Of a stretch of DNA of 51,728 nt, positions 8,471-15,860 are shown one piece after another. The notes below the pieces were generated by a model. That model was not told where the DNA came from, did no database searches, and worked only from the letters and a program-made list of their open reading frames with translations. Source of the stretch: Comamonadaceae bacterium 2FH (GTDB lineage: Bacteria; Pseudomonadota; Gammaproteobacteria; Burkholderiales; Burkholderiaceae_C); contig SCMQ01000035.1 in NCBI GenBank assembly GCA_005503335.1, positions 1 to 51,728 of the forward strand. The letters are read 5' to 3'. Made by a program: the position numbers and the translations under genes. Position 1 is the stretch's first letter. Each line of letters opens with the position of its first letter.

Positions 8471-10267
8471 TCAGAAGCTGTAGGACAGGCTGACCGAGAG
8501 GTTGTCGCGGTCGCGCACGATGTTGCTCAGGCCGCCGCCGAAGAACTTGGCGTAGCCGACCTGGGCTTTCCAGACCGAGCTGTTGTCGAAGTTCAGCCCG
8601 AGGTACAGCGACTTGCGGCCCTGGACGAAGGGCAGCGTGTTGGGCGAGACGCCCATCGCGTCGTGCGTGAAGACCGTGACCTGGGTCATGTTCCAGTCAC
8701 TGCCACCCACCCGCGGGTAGCTCAGGTCGAGCTCGAGCGCGTAGCCGGCCGAGGTTTTGGTCGGCGACTTGTACGAGGGGAAGATCAGGTACGGGACCTC
8801 GCCGACCCTGAGGTTCGGGTAATGGGTCACCGCCACCTCGGCCAGCAGCGTCGCCTCGGCGGCGCCGAGCGCCTTCATGAGCGCACCCATGGGCGAGTTG
8901 ACTTCGACGAAGTACAGCGCGGTCAGGTGGGCCTGGAGCTTCTTCTCCTCGGTGAAGCCGCGCACCGTGATGCGGCCGTTGGCATCGGCGTTGGCCGGGT
9001 CGAAGATGCTGTGCTTGCCTGCGAAGGGCACGCTGCCGTCGATCGCGACCGAATCGCGCGGCCGGTACGACAGCTCGCCGCCGACCGCGACCGGACCGGC
9101 CTTGGTGTTGAACGAGGCACCGAACAGGTTCTTGTCCTTGCCGTACTCGTTGTAGTAGCCGATGCCGGCGACGTTCTGCGCCAGAAAGGCCGGATCGGTG
9201 AACAGCGTCGTGAATGGCAGCTTGTCGTGGTAGCGCTGGTAGTAGAGCGCGTATTCGGTGTCGGCGCCGCGCGGCTTGAAACGGGCCGCCAGGCCGAACT
9301 GCCGGCCCTTGGGCGGCTTGCGGTCGGCTTCGAAGCCGACCACGTTGACACCGGGCTGGATGCGGTCGCCGAAGTCGCCGCAGGGCGTAGGCGGCGTGCA
9401 CAGGCCGAACCCGCTCAGCGACGAGCTCGGGATGTAGGCCGCGCGCTGGCCGGCGCCGACGACATCGGCCCCGGAGAAGAAGGTGCCGACCGGATCGAAG
9501 CGGAACGCGTTCCAGCGGAACTGGTAGTAGGCTTCGGCGCTGAGGCTGTCGGTCAGTCCGGTGTTGACGCTCAGCATCGGCGCCGGGCGCAGGATCTCCT
9601 TGACCTGCGTGCCGGGCGTGTGCAGCTTGCGCAGGTCGAAGGCGTTGATCTGGTTGATGCCGCCTATGATGAAGATGTCCTCGCCCCAGCTCAGCACCTG
9701 GTTGCCCAGGCGCACGGTGGCCGTGCGGTTGTCCAGCCACTTGAGGTCCTTGGAGAGCCAGGCGTCGAGCAGGGTGAGGTTGCGCGTCGCGATGTCCTTG
9801 GCGTCGTCCGACAGCGGCGTGCGCCGCGTGTGGCCGGCGCGGGCGTCGCCGACCCAGGTCGCGCGCGCCAGCGCGCGCCAGCCGTCGGTCGTCTTCAGGC
9901 CCAGCTCGTGCGTGCCCTTGAGCGCCGCCGAGACGAGGTCGCCGCGGTGGTAGTTGAGATTGCCGTCGTCGCCATTGAGCAGGTTGAAGTCGGGATTGGC
10001 CGCGCCGTCGTTGCCCGGCCCGTTGATCAGGGATCCCAGCGCCGCCCCGGTCGGCACCAGGCCGCCGTTGTCGTTGCCGATCGCCGTGCGCGAGGGCTTC
10101 TCGGTACGCCATTGCAGGCCGTAGGAGATGGTCGAGCCGAAGTCGATTTCGGTGCCGTTCTCGGTGGTCGTGCGCACCGCGTGGGCCGGCGCGCCGGCCA
10201 GTGCCAGCGCGACGGCCGCCGCCGCCGCGCCGTGAAAGCGCAAGGAGGAACCCGTGTTGGTTTTCAT
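8471..10267 (-). CDS. DUF1302 outer-membrane barrel-like protein
   Basis: A 598-residue exported protein. An N-terminal signal peptide ends near APAHA (about residues 26-30). The rest has alternating-pattern strands and aromatic-rich turns and ends ...LSVSLSYSF; a C-terminal Phe on a final strand is the usual outer-membrane barrel signal. The matching family is DUF1302, regularly paired with DUF1329 and an MMPL transporter. It likely forms the outer-membrane element of that system. AGGA precedes the ATG, 21 bases after the DUF1329 stop. A possible function is as a channel for a hydrophobic substrate, by analogy with FadL-type porins, but no experimental function is known to me. Confidence 0.85.
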   Translation of the reverse strand: MKTNTGSSLRFHGAAAAAVALALAGAPAHAVRTTTENGTEIDFGSTISYGLQWRTEKPSRTAIGNDNGGLVPTGAALGSLINGPGNDGAANPDFNLLNGDDGNLNYHRGDLVSAALKGTHELGLKTTDGWRALARATWVGDARAGHTRRTPLSDDAKDIATRNLTLLDAWLSKDLKWLDNRTATVRLGNQVLSWGEDIFIIGGINQINAFDLRKLHTPGTQVKEILRPAPMLSVNTGLTDSLSAEAYYQFRWNAFRFDPVGTFFSGADVVGAGQRAAYIPSSSLSGFGLCTPPTPCGDFGDRIQPGVNVVGFEADRKPPKGRQFGLAARFKPRGADTEYALYYQRYHDKLPFTTLFTDPAFLAQNVAGIGYYNEYGKDKNLFGASFNTKAGPVAVGGELSYRPRDSVAIDGSVPFAGKHSIFDPANADANGRITVRGFTEEKKLQAHLTALYFVEVNSPMGALMKALGAAEATLLAEVAVTHYPNLRVGEVPYLIFPSYKSPTKTSAGYALELDLSYPRVGGSDWNMTQVTVFTHDAMGVSPNTLPFVQGRKSLYLGLNFDNSSVWKAQVGYAKFFGGGLSNIVRDRDNLSVSLSYSF

Positions 10268-10288
10268 GTTGTCCTGCTTCGACGGGCG

Positions 10289-11650
10289 TCAGCGCGATCC
10301 GGCCCGACGCAGCTCGTCGGGGTTGAACTTGTTGGCGTCGATGCGGCCCTCGCGGCCGGCCAGCCAGTCGGTCTTGCCTTCCTGCGGCATGTTGTCGGCC
10401 ATGTAGCGGCCGACGTTGAGGTCGTAGACCGTGTAGCCCTGGTACACGCAGGCCGGCAGCTCCCAGGCGGTGTAGGGGTAGGACTCCTGTACCCGCCACA
10501 CCTTGCCCTGGGCGTCGTACAGGTCGGCCGCGACCATCATCCAGGTGTCCTCGTCGAGGTAGATCACGCGCCTGGGGAACTGATGGCGCTGTCCCTGCTT
10601 GACGCTGGCCTCGATCTTCCAGACGCGGTGCGCCTCGTAGCGGATCAGCTCGCGCCTGGGCGACTCGGGTCCGAAGACCTCGGCCAGCTTCTTGCTCTGG
10701 TCGTTGAAGCGGAAGGTGTTGTAGGGGATGAACATCTCCTGCTTGCCGACCAGCTTCCAGTCGTAGCGGTCGAGCCGCCCGCCGAACATGGGGTACTGGT
10801 CCACCGCGAGCAGGTTCTCGTAGCCGGGCACCGGGTTGTCGTAGGAGAAGGTCGGTGCGCGGCGCACGCGGCGCTGGCCCGGGAAGTACAGCCAGGCGTC
10901 GTTGTCCTTGTTCAGCGAATAGTGGATCAGGATGATCTCGCCGGTGCGCGCCGCGGGCGTCACGACCTCGTTGACCAGCCGGTACTCGAGGCCGTCGGCG
11001 GCCTGCATGGGCTTGCCGGCCAGGTTGCCGTTGGCGGTCTCGGTCAGCTGGTCCTGCACCAGCGGCACGAACCTGCCGTCCCCGGGTTGCGAGAACACGG
11101 TCGAATAGCGCTCGATCCGGCCCTCGCCGACCCAGCGCAGCTTGTGGTTCCACATGGCCTCGGCGCCATTGGCCGGGATCGGGAAGGGGATGCCGCCGGT
11201 GACGGCCTTGTCCAGGTCGTGGCCATTGGCCGCGAGCTTGGCACCGGTCGCGTTCTTGCGCGTGTTCTCGTACAGCGCCTCGGGATAGCCGCAGGAGCGC
11301 CGCGTCGGGTAGATGTCCATCCGATAGCCCTTGACCGTCTTCAGCAGCGCAAGCTGGCCTTCGCTCAGGCGGTCCCTGTATTTCTCGGCGTTGCCCGCGT
11401 CGATGGAGAACAGCAGCTTGTCGGCCGCGTAGGGGTCGGGGCGGGCCTGGCCCGGCTTCCAGCCGGCAGGGGGCTTCATGTCGCCGCCGCTCCAGGCGGG
11501 GATGGCGCCGTCCTTGCTCGCGGCGCGTTCGGCGCCGACCGGCGTCAGCTCCTTGCCCAGCGCCTGGGCCTGGGCGTCGCTCGCGGCGTATCCCGTGCCC
11601 GCCAGGCCGGCCAGCGCGAGCGCGGCGCAGCCTCTCGTCAATCGGTTCAT
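10289..11650 (-). CDS. DUF1329 exported protein (LolA/LolB-like fold)
   Basis: A 453-residue protein with a signal peptide (MNRLTRGCAALALAGLAGTG, processed near GYAA-S). Its body carries the DUF1329 pattern, including long stretches on a lipoprotein-carrier-like beta fold such as AWLYFPGQRRVRRAP and the C-terminal WRVQESYPY region. I chose the ATG at 11650 because GAGGAG stands 6 bases before it and the signal peptide starts there; an upstream in-frame extension looks non-coding. It lies 43 bases after the cytochrome c gene. DUF1329 proteins are predicted to work with DUF1302 and MMPL partners in moving hydrophobic molecules between membranes; this is inference from co-occurrence. Confidence 0.86.
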   Translation of the reverse strand: MNRLTRGCAALALAGLAGTGYAASDAQAQALGKELTPVGAERAASKDGAIPAWSGGDMKPPAGWKPGQARPDPYAADKLLFSIDAGNAEKYRDRLSEGQLALLKTVKGYRMDIYPTRRSCGYPEALYENTRKNATGAKLAANGHDLDKAVTGGIPFPIPANGAEAMWNHKLRWVGEGRIERYSTVFSQPGDGRFVPLVQDQLTETANGNLAGKPMQAADGLEYRLVNEVVTPAARTGEIILIHYSLNKDNDAWLYFPGQRRVRRAPTFSYDNPVPGYENLLAVDQYPMFGGRLDRYDWKLVGKQEMFIPYNTFRFNDQSKKLAEVFGPESPRRELIRYEAHRVWKIEASVKQGQRHQFPRRVIYLDEDTWMMVAADLYDAQGKVWRVQESYPYTAWELPACVYQGYTVYDLNVGRYMADNMPQEGKTDWLAGREGRIDANKFNPDELRRAGSR

Positions 11651-11693
11651 CTTTGTCTCCTCGCCCCTCATGGGCTTGTGTTGTGTACGAAGA

Positions 11694-12182
11694 TCAGTCG
11701 AGCGCGATGCCCTGGGCGCGCGCCCGCTCGACCAGGCCGGCGCGGGTGGCGGCCACGTCGAGCAGCGGCGCGGCGCGCGCGCGCCGGACTTCATCGGCGG
11801 TGTAGGCCTGGTGGGCCGGTGGCACCGATCCGGCGGCCAGGGTCGCCAGCACCCAGTTGGTGACCTCGGCGACCTGCTGGTCGCTCAGGCCCGAGCCCAT
11901 CACGCCCGGCACCTTGATCACGAACTCGCGGCCGCCCTCGATGCGCAGAAAGCGGCCGAGCTGGCGCATGTCGGGCACGTTGCCGACCACCGAGCCCGAG
12001 GCGTCCAGGCCGTGGCAGCCGGCGCAGGCCAGCACGTACTGGCTGCGCACGCTGCTGGTCCTGGCCACGGACTCGGCGGACACGGAACCGCGCGCCTGCT
12101 TGCCGACCACCGTGGCCTGGGCTGCCGCGGCCTGGGCCCCACAGGCCAGGGCCAGCGCCGCCACCATGTTGAGCGCGTGCAT
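11694..12182 (-). CDS. Monohaem c-type cytochrome, second in aau cluster
   Basis: A 162-residue periplasmic cytochrome. The signal peptide runs to about AAAAQA (residues 16-22); the haem motif CAGCH is at 53-57 and the likely axial Met is Met95 in VPGVMGSG. The ~45 residues after the cytochrome fold are unusual, ending in a charged Arg/Ala-rich tail. It starts 4 bases after the previous cytochrome stop, so it belongs to the aau transcription unit. It could pass electrons from the amine dehydrogenase to the respiratory chain, alone or with the neighbouring cytochrome. Confidence 0.87.
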   Translation of the reverse strand: MHALNMVAALALACGAQAAAAQATVVGKQARGSVSAESVARTSSVRSQYVLACAGCHGLDASGSVVGNVPDMRQLGRFLRIEGGREFVIKVPGVMGSGLSDQQVAEVTNWVLATLAAGSVPPAHQAYTADEVRRARAAPLLDVAATRAGLVERARAQGIALD

Positions 12183-12186
12183 GGCC

Positions 12187-12636
12187 TCAGTTCCCCAGCA
12201 GCTTCAGCCGGCGCTGGCGCGACTGCGGCGGGCTGCCCGCCGCCTGGCGCACCGCCCTGGCCTCTTCGCTCGCGTAGGCCGGCTCGCCGGCGGCACCCTG
12301 CAGGCCGCGCACATGGGTGGCCAGCGCCGCCAGGGCCGCGTCGTCGAGCTGGCTGCCGAAGGCCGGCATGCTGCCGACGAAGGTTTGGCCGCCGACCTGG
12401 ATGGCCCCGGACAGGCCGTGGACCAGCACCGTGAGCAGGTAGGCCCGGTCCGCGCCCAGGCGCGTCCAGTGCTGGCCCTTGAGCGCGGGCGCCAGGCCCA
12501 CGGTGCCCGCGCCGTCGGCCTGGTGGCAGCTCGCGCAATGCTGGGCGTAGAGCGCCGGGCCGTCGGCCGCGGCCCGGCTGGCGGGCGCGGCGGCCAGCGC
12601 GGCCACCAGCAGCGCGGCGCTACAGGCGGCCCTCAT
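12187..12636 (-). CDS. Monohaem c-type cytochrome, first in aau cluster
   Basis: A 149-residue periplasmic class I-type cytochrome. The signal peptide ends near ASRAAA, CASCH is at 34-38, and Met90 (VGSMPAF) is the likely sixth haem ligand. Its ATG overlaps the aauA stop (ATGA), so it is translationally coupled. The Alcaligenes faecalis aau region is described as having a small c-type cytochrome gene directly after aauA, and this gene holds the same place. Probable role: electron acceptor of aromatic amine dehydrogenase. The C-terminal tail rich in Gln/Arg (PQSRQRRLKLL) is not part of the cytochrome fold. Confidence 0.88.
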   Translation of the reverse strand: MRAACSAALLVAALAAAPASRAAADGPALYAQHCASCHQADGAGTVGLAPALKGQHWTRLGADRAYLLTVLVHGLSGAIQVGGQTFVGSMPAFGSQLDDAALAALATHVRGLQGAAGEPAYASEEARAVRQAAGSPPQSRQRRLKLLGN

Positions 12637-13184
12637 GCGACCCCCACGATGATGGAGGTGGTGCAGTGGAACATCGGGCTGCTGTTGGCCATGCACCAGT
12701 TGATGTCGTTGTGCACGCCGAGCCGGTAGCCGGGCCGCTCGCGCTCGTTGTTGTTGCACAGGCACTCGCCGCAGGCGCCCTTGCCGCAGCAGTCGTTGTA
12801 GGACACCAGGTAGTGGCGTCCGTCCTTGGGATTGAGGCAGGTGCCGACCCAGCTGACCTTGGACGCCTCGGTGCCCGGCGGGCATTGGGTCAGCGAGCCG
12901 CCGCAGCAGGTGCAGAGGAAGCCGTCGAAAGCGCAGTAGCGCCAGTACTCGCACTGCGTCGGGTCCTCGCGCGGGTCGGCCCGGCCGGCCTTGCCCTTGG
13001 CGGGCGTGGCGGCGTTGGCGGCCATGAACTGGCCGCTGCGGTCGAAGGGCAGCATGGGCAGCACGGCGCCGCCGACCAGGGCCACGCCCAGCCGCGCGAC
13101 CAGGCTGCGCCGGCCGTGGCTGTGCGCGACCTGGCGCACGCTGCGCTCGGTCTGCCGGTCGATCAGGTTGAGGAACCACTGCAT
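12633..13184 (-). CDS. aauA: Aromatic amine dehydrogenase small subunit (TTQ-bearing)
   Basis: Catalytic light chain, 183 residues. It oxidises primary aromatic amines (tyramine, phenethylamine type) to aldehydes in the periplasm. A long Tat-like leader (RRSLVARLGVALVGG, 25-39) precedes a Cys-rich core with many disulfides. Trp112 (SWVGTC) and Trp163 (NDINWC) match the two Trp residues that form tryptophan tryptophylquinone; Asp131 (YNDCC) and Thr175 (HCT) match the active-site Asp and Thr. Segments such as CAFDGFLCTCCGG and RERPGYRLGVHNDINWCMAN resemble aromatic amine rather than methylamine dehydrogenase. Two ATGs are close; 13184 is 8-9 bases from GGAG, while 13190 is too near. It lies between aauD and the first cytochrome. 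Confidence 0.94.
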   Translation of the reverse strand: MQWFLNLIDRQTERSVRQVAHSHGRRSLVARLGVALVGGAVLPMLPFDRSGQFMAANAATPAKGKAGRADPREDPTQCEYWRYCAFDGFLCTCCGGSLTQCPPGTEASKVSWVGTCLNPKDGRHYLVSYNDCCGKGACGECLCNNNERERPGYRLGVHNDINWCMANSSPMFHCTTSIIVGVA

Positions 13185-13221
13185 GAACATTTCTCCATGG
13201 ATGTCGATGGACCGCGCGCCT

Positions 13222-13812
13222 TCAGGCCGCGGCCCCTTCGAGGTATTGCTGTATGGTCGGCGTGCCCATCTCGTGGGCGTTGAGCAGGCTGTCGAGCTGC
13301 TCGCGCGAATTGACCAGGCCCTTGGCCGCCACCACGCCCTGCGCGTCGAGCAGCACGGCATAGGGCAGGCGCGAGACGCGGAAGCTCATGCCCAGCTCGG
13401 TCGACAGCACATAGGGCATGGCCTCCAGGCCGTACTCGCGCACGAAGCCCAGGTGCGAAGCCGCCTCGCCGTCGCTGGCCAGCACCACGCGCAGGCGGCG
13501 CCGCTCGTCGCGCAGCAGGGCCTTGAGCACCGGGATCAGCTTCTTGCACACCGGGCAGGTCGGCGCGAGGAAGAACACCAGCGTCGGCAGGGCCTGCGGG
13601 CCGCCTATGGCCACCGGCTCGGACTGGATGCCGGTCAGCGCGAAGCTCGGCGAAGGCGCGCCCACCGGCGGGCCGGCGTCGGTGACCAGGGCGCCCATGG
13701 GCGCCACGCGTTCGAACAGCACGCCGACCTGGCGCGACAGCGCCCACAGCATCAGGCCGAGCACCAGCACGGCCAGCCACAGCAGGACAAGGGAGACATT
13801 GAGTGCGTTCAT
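13222..13812 (-). CDS. aauD: Amine dehydrogenase maturation protein (MauD/AauD, thioredoxin-like)
   Basis: A 196-residue protein with an N-terminal membrane anchor (about 7-27) and a periplasmic thioredoxin-like domain. The redox motif is TCPVC (Cys86/Cys89). MauD-type proteins form or rearrange the six disulfides of the small subunit and are needed for its stability. It starts 10 bases after the aauE stop and ends 37 bases before aauA, matching the conserved B-E-D-A order. No MauG or MauF gene is present here, consistent with what is reported for aau, not mau, clusters. Confidence 0.92.
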   Translation of the reverse strand: MNALNVSLVLLWLAVLVLGLMLWALSRQVGVLFERVAPMGALVTDAGPPVGAPSPSFALTGIQSEPVAIGGPQALPTLVFFLAPTCPVCKKLIPVLKALLRDERRRLRVVLASDGEAASHLGFVREYGLEAMPYVLSTELGMSFRVSRLPYAVLLDAQGVVAAKGLVNSREQLDSLLNAHEMGTPTIQQYLEGAAA

Positions 13813-13822
13813 GGGGGATTTC

Positions 13823-14359
13823 CTAGGCGTTGGTGGAATGGACGGTGGCGGCCTGGTGGCGCAGGACCTGGTGGAAGGCGGCGTACAGCAGCGCGGCCAG
13901 CAGCACGGCAGCCGCCAGCACGGCGAAGTCGCCCAGGCCCAGGGGCCGCTCGCCCAGGGGCCAGGCGGCCAGCAGGGCCAGGGCGGCCAGGCCCAGGTTG
14001 CGCGCCACCAGGGCCCAGGACACGGCCAGCGGCTCGCCACCGCAGCCGCAGTCGAGCGCGTGGCGATGCCAGCGGTGGTAGGCCATGGCCGCGGCATAGG
14101 CCAGCAGCAGCAGCGCAGCCAGCGCGGCGCCCGCGGCGCGCCAGGGCGTGAGCAGCAGCAGGGCCGCCAGCGCCTCGGCCAGCGGCAGCAGGCGGGTCGC
14201 GGCCGGCAGCAGGCGCTGCGGCACGCCATAGACCCACAGGTGCTGCTCGAGCAGGGCCAGGTCGGCGAGCTTGGCGAGCGCCGCATGGGCAAACAGGCAG
14301 GCCAGCAGCGCGGCCGCGATCCAGATCGGCAGCGGGTCCAGGGACAGGTCGGTGATCAT
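13823..14359 (-). CDS. aauE: Amine dehydrogenase maturation membrane protein (MauE/AauE)
   Basis: A 178-residue inner-membrane protein with about four hydrophobic helices (roughly 12-30, 55-75, 80-97, 118-160) of the MauE/DoxX-like fold. A Cys pair in ALDCGCGG near 104-111 faces the periplasmic side in related proteins and may exchange electrons with the thioredoxin-like AauD. It is thought to assist transport or disulfide formation of the TTQ subunit. It begins 12 bases after the aauB stop and runs 10 bases before aauD, in the usual BEDA order. Confidence 0.9.
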   Translation of the reverse strand: MITDLSLDPLPIWIAAALLACLFAHAALAKLADLALLEQHLWVYGVPQRLLPAATRLLPLAEALAALLLLTPWRAAGAALAALLLLAYAAAMAYHRWHRHALDCGCGGEPLAVSWALVARNLGLAALALLAAWPLGERPLGLGDFAVLAAAVLLAALLYAAFHQVLRHQAATVHSTNA

Positions 14360-14371
14360 GGCCGGTCCCTC

Positions 14372-15571
14372 TCAGTCGTGCGACTCGAGGTGCAGCGAGG
14401 CCTCGCCGGCACGCGCCACCGTGGTGATGGGCCGGAGCGGCGCGCCGGGCCGGAACTGCCACACATGCATGGCGCCCTTCTCGCCATCGAGGGCGTGCAG
14501 GCGCTGGCCGTTGCGCGAGAAGGTCAGCGAGGCCGTGCCCTGGCCCGGCGCCGTCGCCACCCGCTTGCCCGTGGCCAGGTCGACGATCCACAACTGCCGG
14601 GCCGGCCGCTTGTGCGAGCCCTCGGCGCCTTTGTCGTGCATGGCCAGCACCAGCCAGCGGCCGCCGGGATCGACCGCGAAGTTCTGGTAGCCGCCCGGCC
14701 GCCAGCCCGCGCGCTGCGCCGCGGCGTCGACCAGGGGCCGGCTGGCCTTGACGGCGGCCACCGGGCCGCCGAGGTCGAGCTCGGTCAGCTGGCCCTTGAA
14801 GGAGACGAACCAGTAGCGGTCGCCCAGTTGCTCGGCATGATGGAACCAGGCGTCGGCATCGGCGTCGAACAGCTTCTCGCTGGCCTGGCGCTCGCCGACC
14901 TGGCCGTTCTCGTCCAGCGTCACGGTGGCAACCTTGCCGTCGCCGCACAGCATGGAGAAGCGGCTGGCATGGCTGGCCGCGGGCAGGATGCCCCAGCAGC
15001 CCGGGGTCTGCACCTCGGCCACCACCTTGCGCTGCGTGAGGTCGACCACCGTGACCGAGGTCGCCGGGGTGGCGTTCTGCACCAGCACGAAGCGGCCGTT
15101 GGCGGTGCTGCGCACCAGGCCGCGGTAGTTCAGGGCCTGGGCCCGCTTGGTCGGCAGGATGACCTCGTACTTGAAGGCCAGGCTCGCGGTGTCGTGCACT
15201 TCGAGCACGTCGGTGCGCTCGCCGCGCGAGTTGCGGCTGAGGTAGCTGGTCGCGACATAGAGCTCGTCCGCCTTCGCGCTGAGCGTGAAGTTGCCCGCAT
15301 AGCCGGTCGAGACCATGCCGAGGAACTTGCCGCGGCGCGCGTCGAAGACGCGGATGCGGCCGTCCGAGATGTGGTTGATGGCCACGTCGGCCACGTAGAC
15401 GCGCTCGCTCGCCGAGGCCGCGATGACCGCGCCCGAGGCCAGGGTCTCGGCCGGCAATTCCTCGGGCGCCGCAGCGGCGGCCCGCGCCGGGGCCTGCAGC
15501 GCCAGGCCCATCAGGCCGGCCAGCGCAAGGGCGCGCCGGCCTGAGCCGGGGCGCCTCGGGTTTCTGTGCAT
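14372..15571 (-). CDS. aauB: Aromatic amine dehydrogenase large subunit
   Basis: A 399-residue exported beta-propeller subunit. The leader MHRNPRRPGSGRRALALAGL and following residues form a signal peptide cut near AARAAAA. The body has the marks of the aromatic amine dehydrogenase large chain: GKFLGMV, RGERTDVLEVHD, LQNATPATSVTVVDL, CGDG, PGGYQNFAVD and KGAEGSHKRPA, closer to the Alcaligenes faecalis AADH chain than to methylamine dehydrogenase. It pairs as alpha2beta2 with the small subunit. AGGAG lies 7 bases before the ATG at 15571. It is the first gene of the block aauBEDA-cyt-cyt-DUF1329-DUF1302-MMPL-Ycf48; the exact amine substrate is not determined by the sequence. Confidence 0.93.
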   Translation of the reverse strand: MHRNPRRPGSGRRALALAGLMGLALQAPARAAAAAPEELPAETLASGAVIAASASERVYVADVAINHISDGRIRVFDARRGKFLGMVSTGYAGNFTLSAKADELYVATSYLSRNSRGERTDVLEVHDTASLAFKYEVILPTKRAQALNYRGLVRSTANGRFVLVQNATPATSVTVVDLTQRKVVAEVQTPGCWGILPAASHASRFSMLCGDGKVATVTLDENGQVGERQASEKLFDADADAWFHHAEQLGDRYWFVSFKGQLTELDLGGPVAAVKASRPLVDAAAQRAGWRPGGYQNFAVDPGGRWLVLAMHDKGAEGSHKRPARQLWIVDLATGKRVATAPGQGTASLTFSRNGQRLHALDGEKGAMHVWQFRPGAPLRPITTVARAGEASLHLESHD

Positions 15572-15860
15572 GTAGCTCTCCTGCAGGTCGGGTCCGGCGG
15601 CGATGCCTGATCGCCAGGGCGGACTGTTGAACATGGGACCGGATTCTTGCGAGCCGCCCCCGCTGCCCGATAGCACGAATCGGCAAAACGCGGCGCCCCG
15701 GGCCTGGTCGCGGGAAAACCCTGATCGGCCGCGGCTGCGGGTTTTACCGGGGTCGGCGGCTTCTTGCCGAAATCTGATAGGCGCCGGCGCCGGCCGTCCC
15801 CAGAATCCGCCCGAATCGTCAACCCGCGCATTGCGCAGCACAACCCCAAGAGGCAGACCC
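15572..15860. promoter_or_regulatory. Divergent control region of aau block and aldehyde dehydrogenase, with dyads
   Basis: The 289-base gap between aauB (minus) and the aldehyde dehydrogenase (plus) holds two dyads. GGGAAAACCC (15712-15721) pairs with GGGTTTTACC (15739-15748) with one mismatch. TCGGCAA (15680-15686) pairs with TTGCCGA (15764-15770) exactly. AT-rich words among very GC-rich DNA favour a regulator site or promoter zone. No clear -35/-10 pair was found. An AraC-type regulator from the 3998-4987 gene is one candidate for binding here. Confidence 0.5.

Noticed and set aside
8069-11863. Very long open frame on the plus strand opposite DUF1302/DUF1329 genes
   Set aside because: Antisense shadow of GC-rich genes; composition is Arg/Gly/Val/Ala-rich with no motifs, while the minus-strand proteins have clear family features.
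13185-13361. Longer N-terminal version of the aauA product
   Set aside because: The extension has no protein-like character and overlaps aauD; the ribosome site supports 13184.
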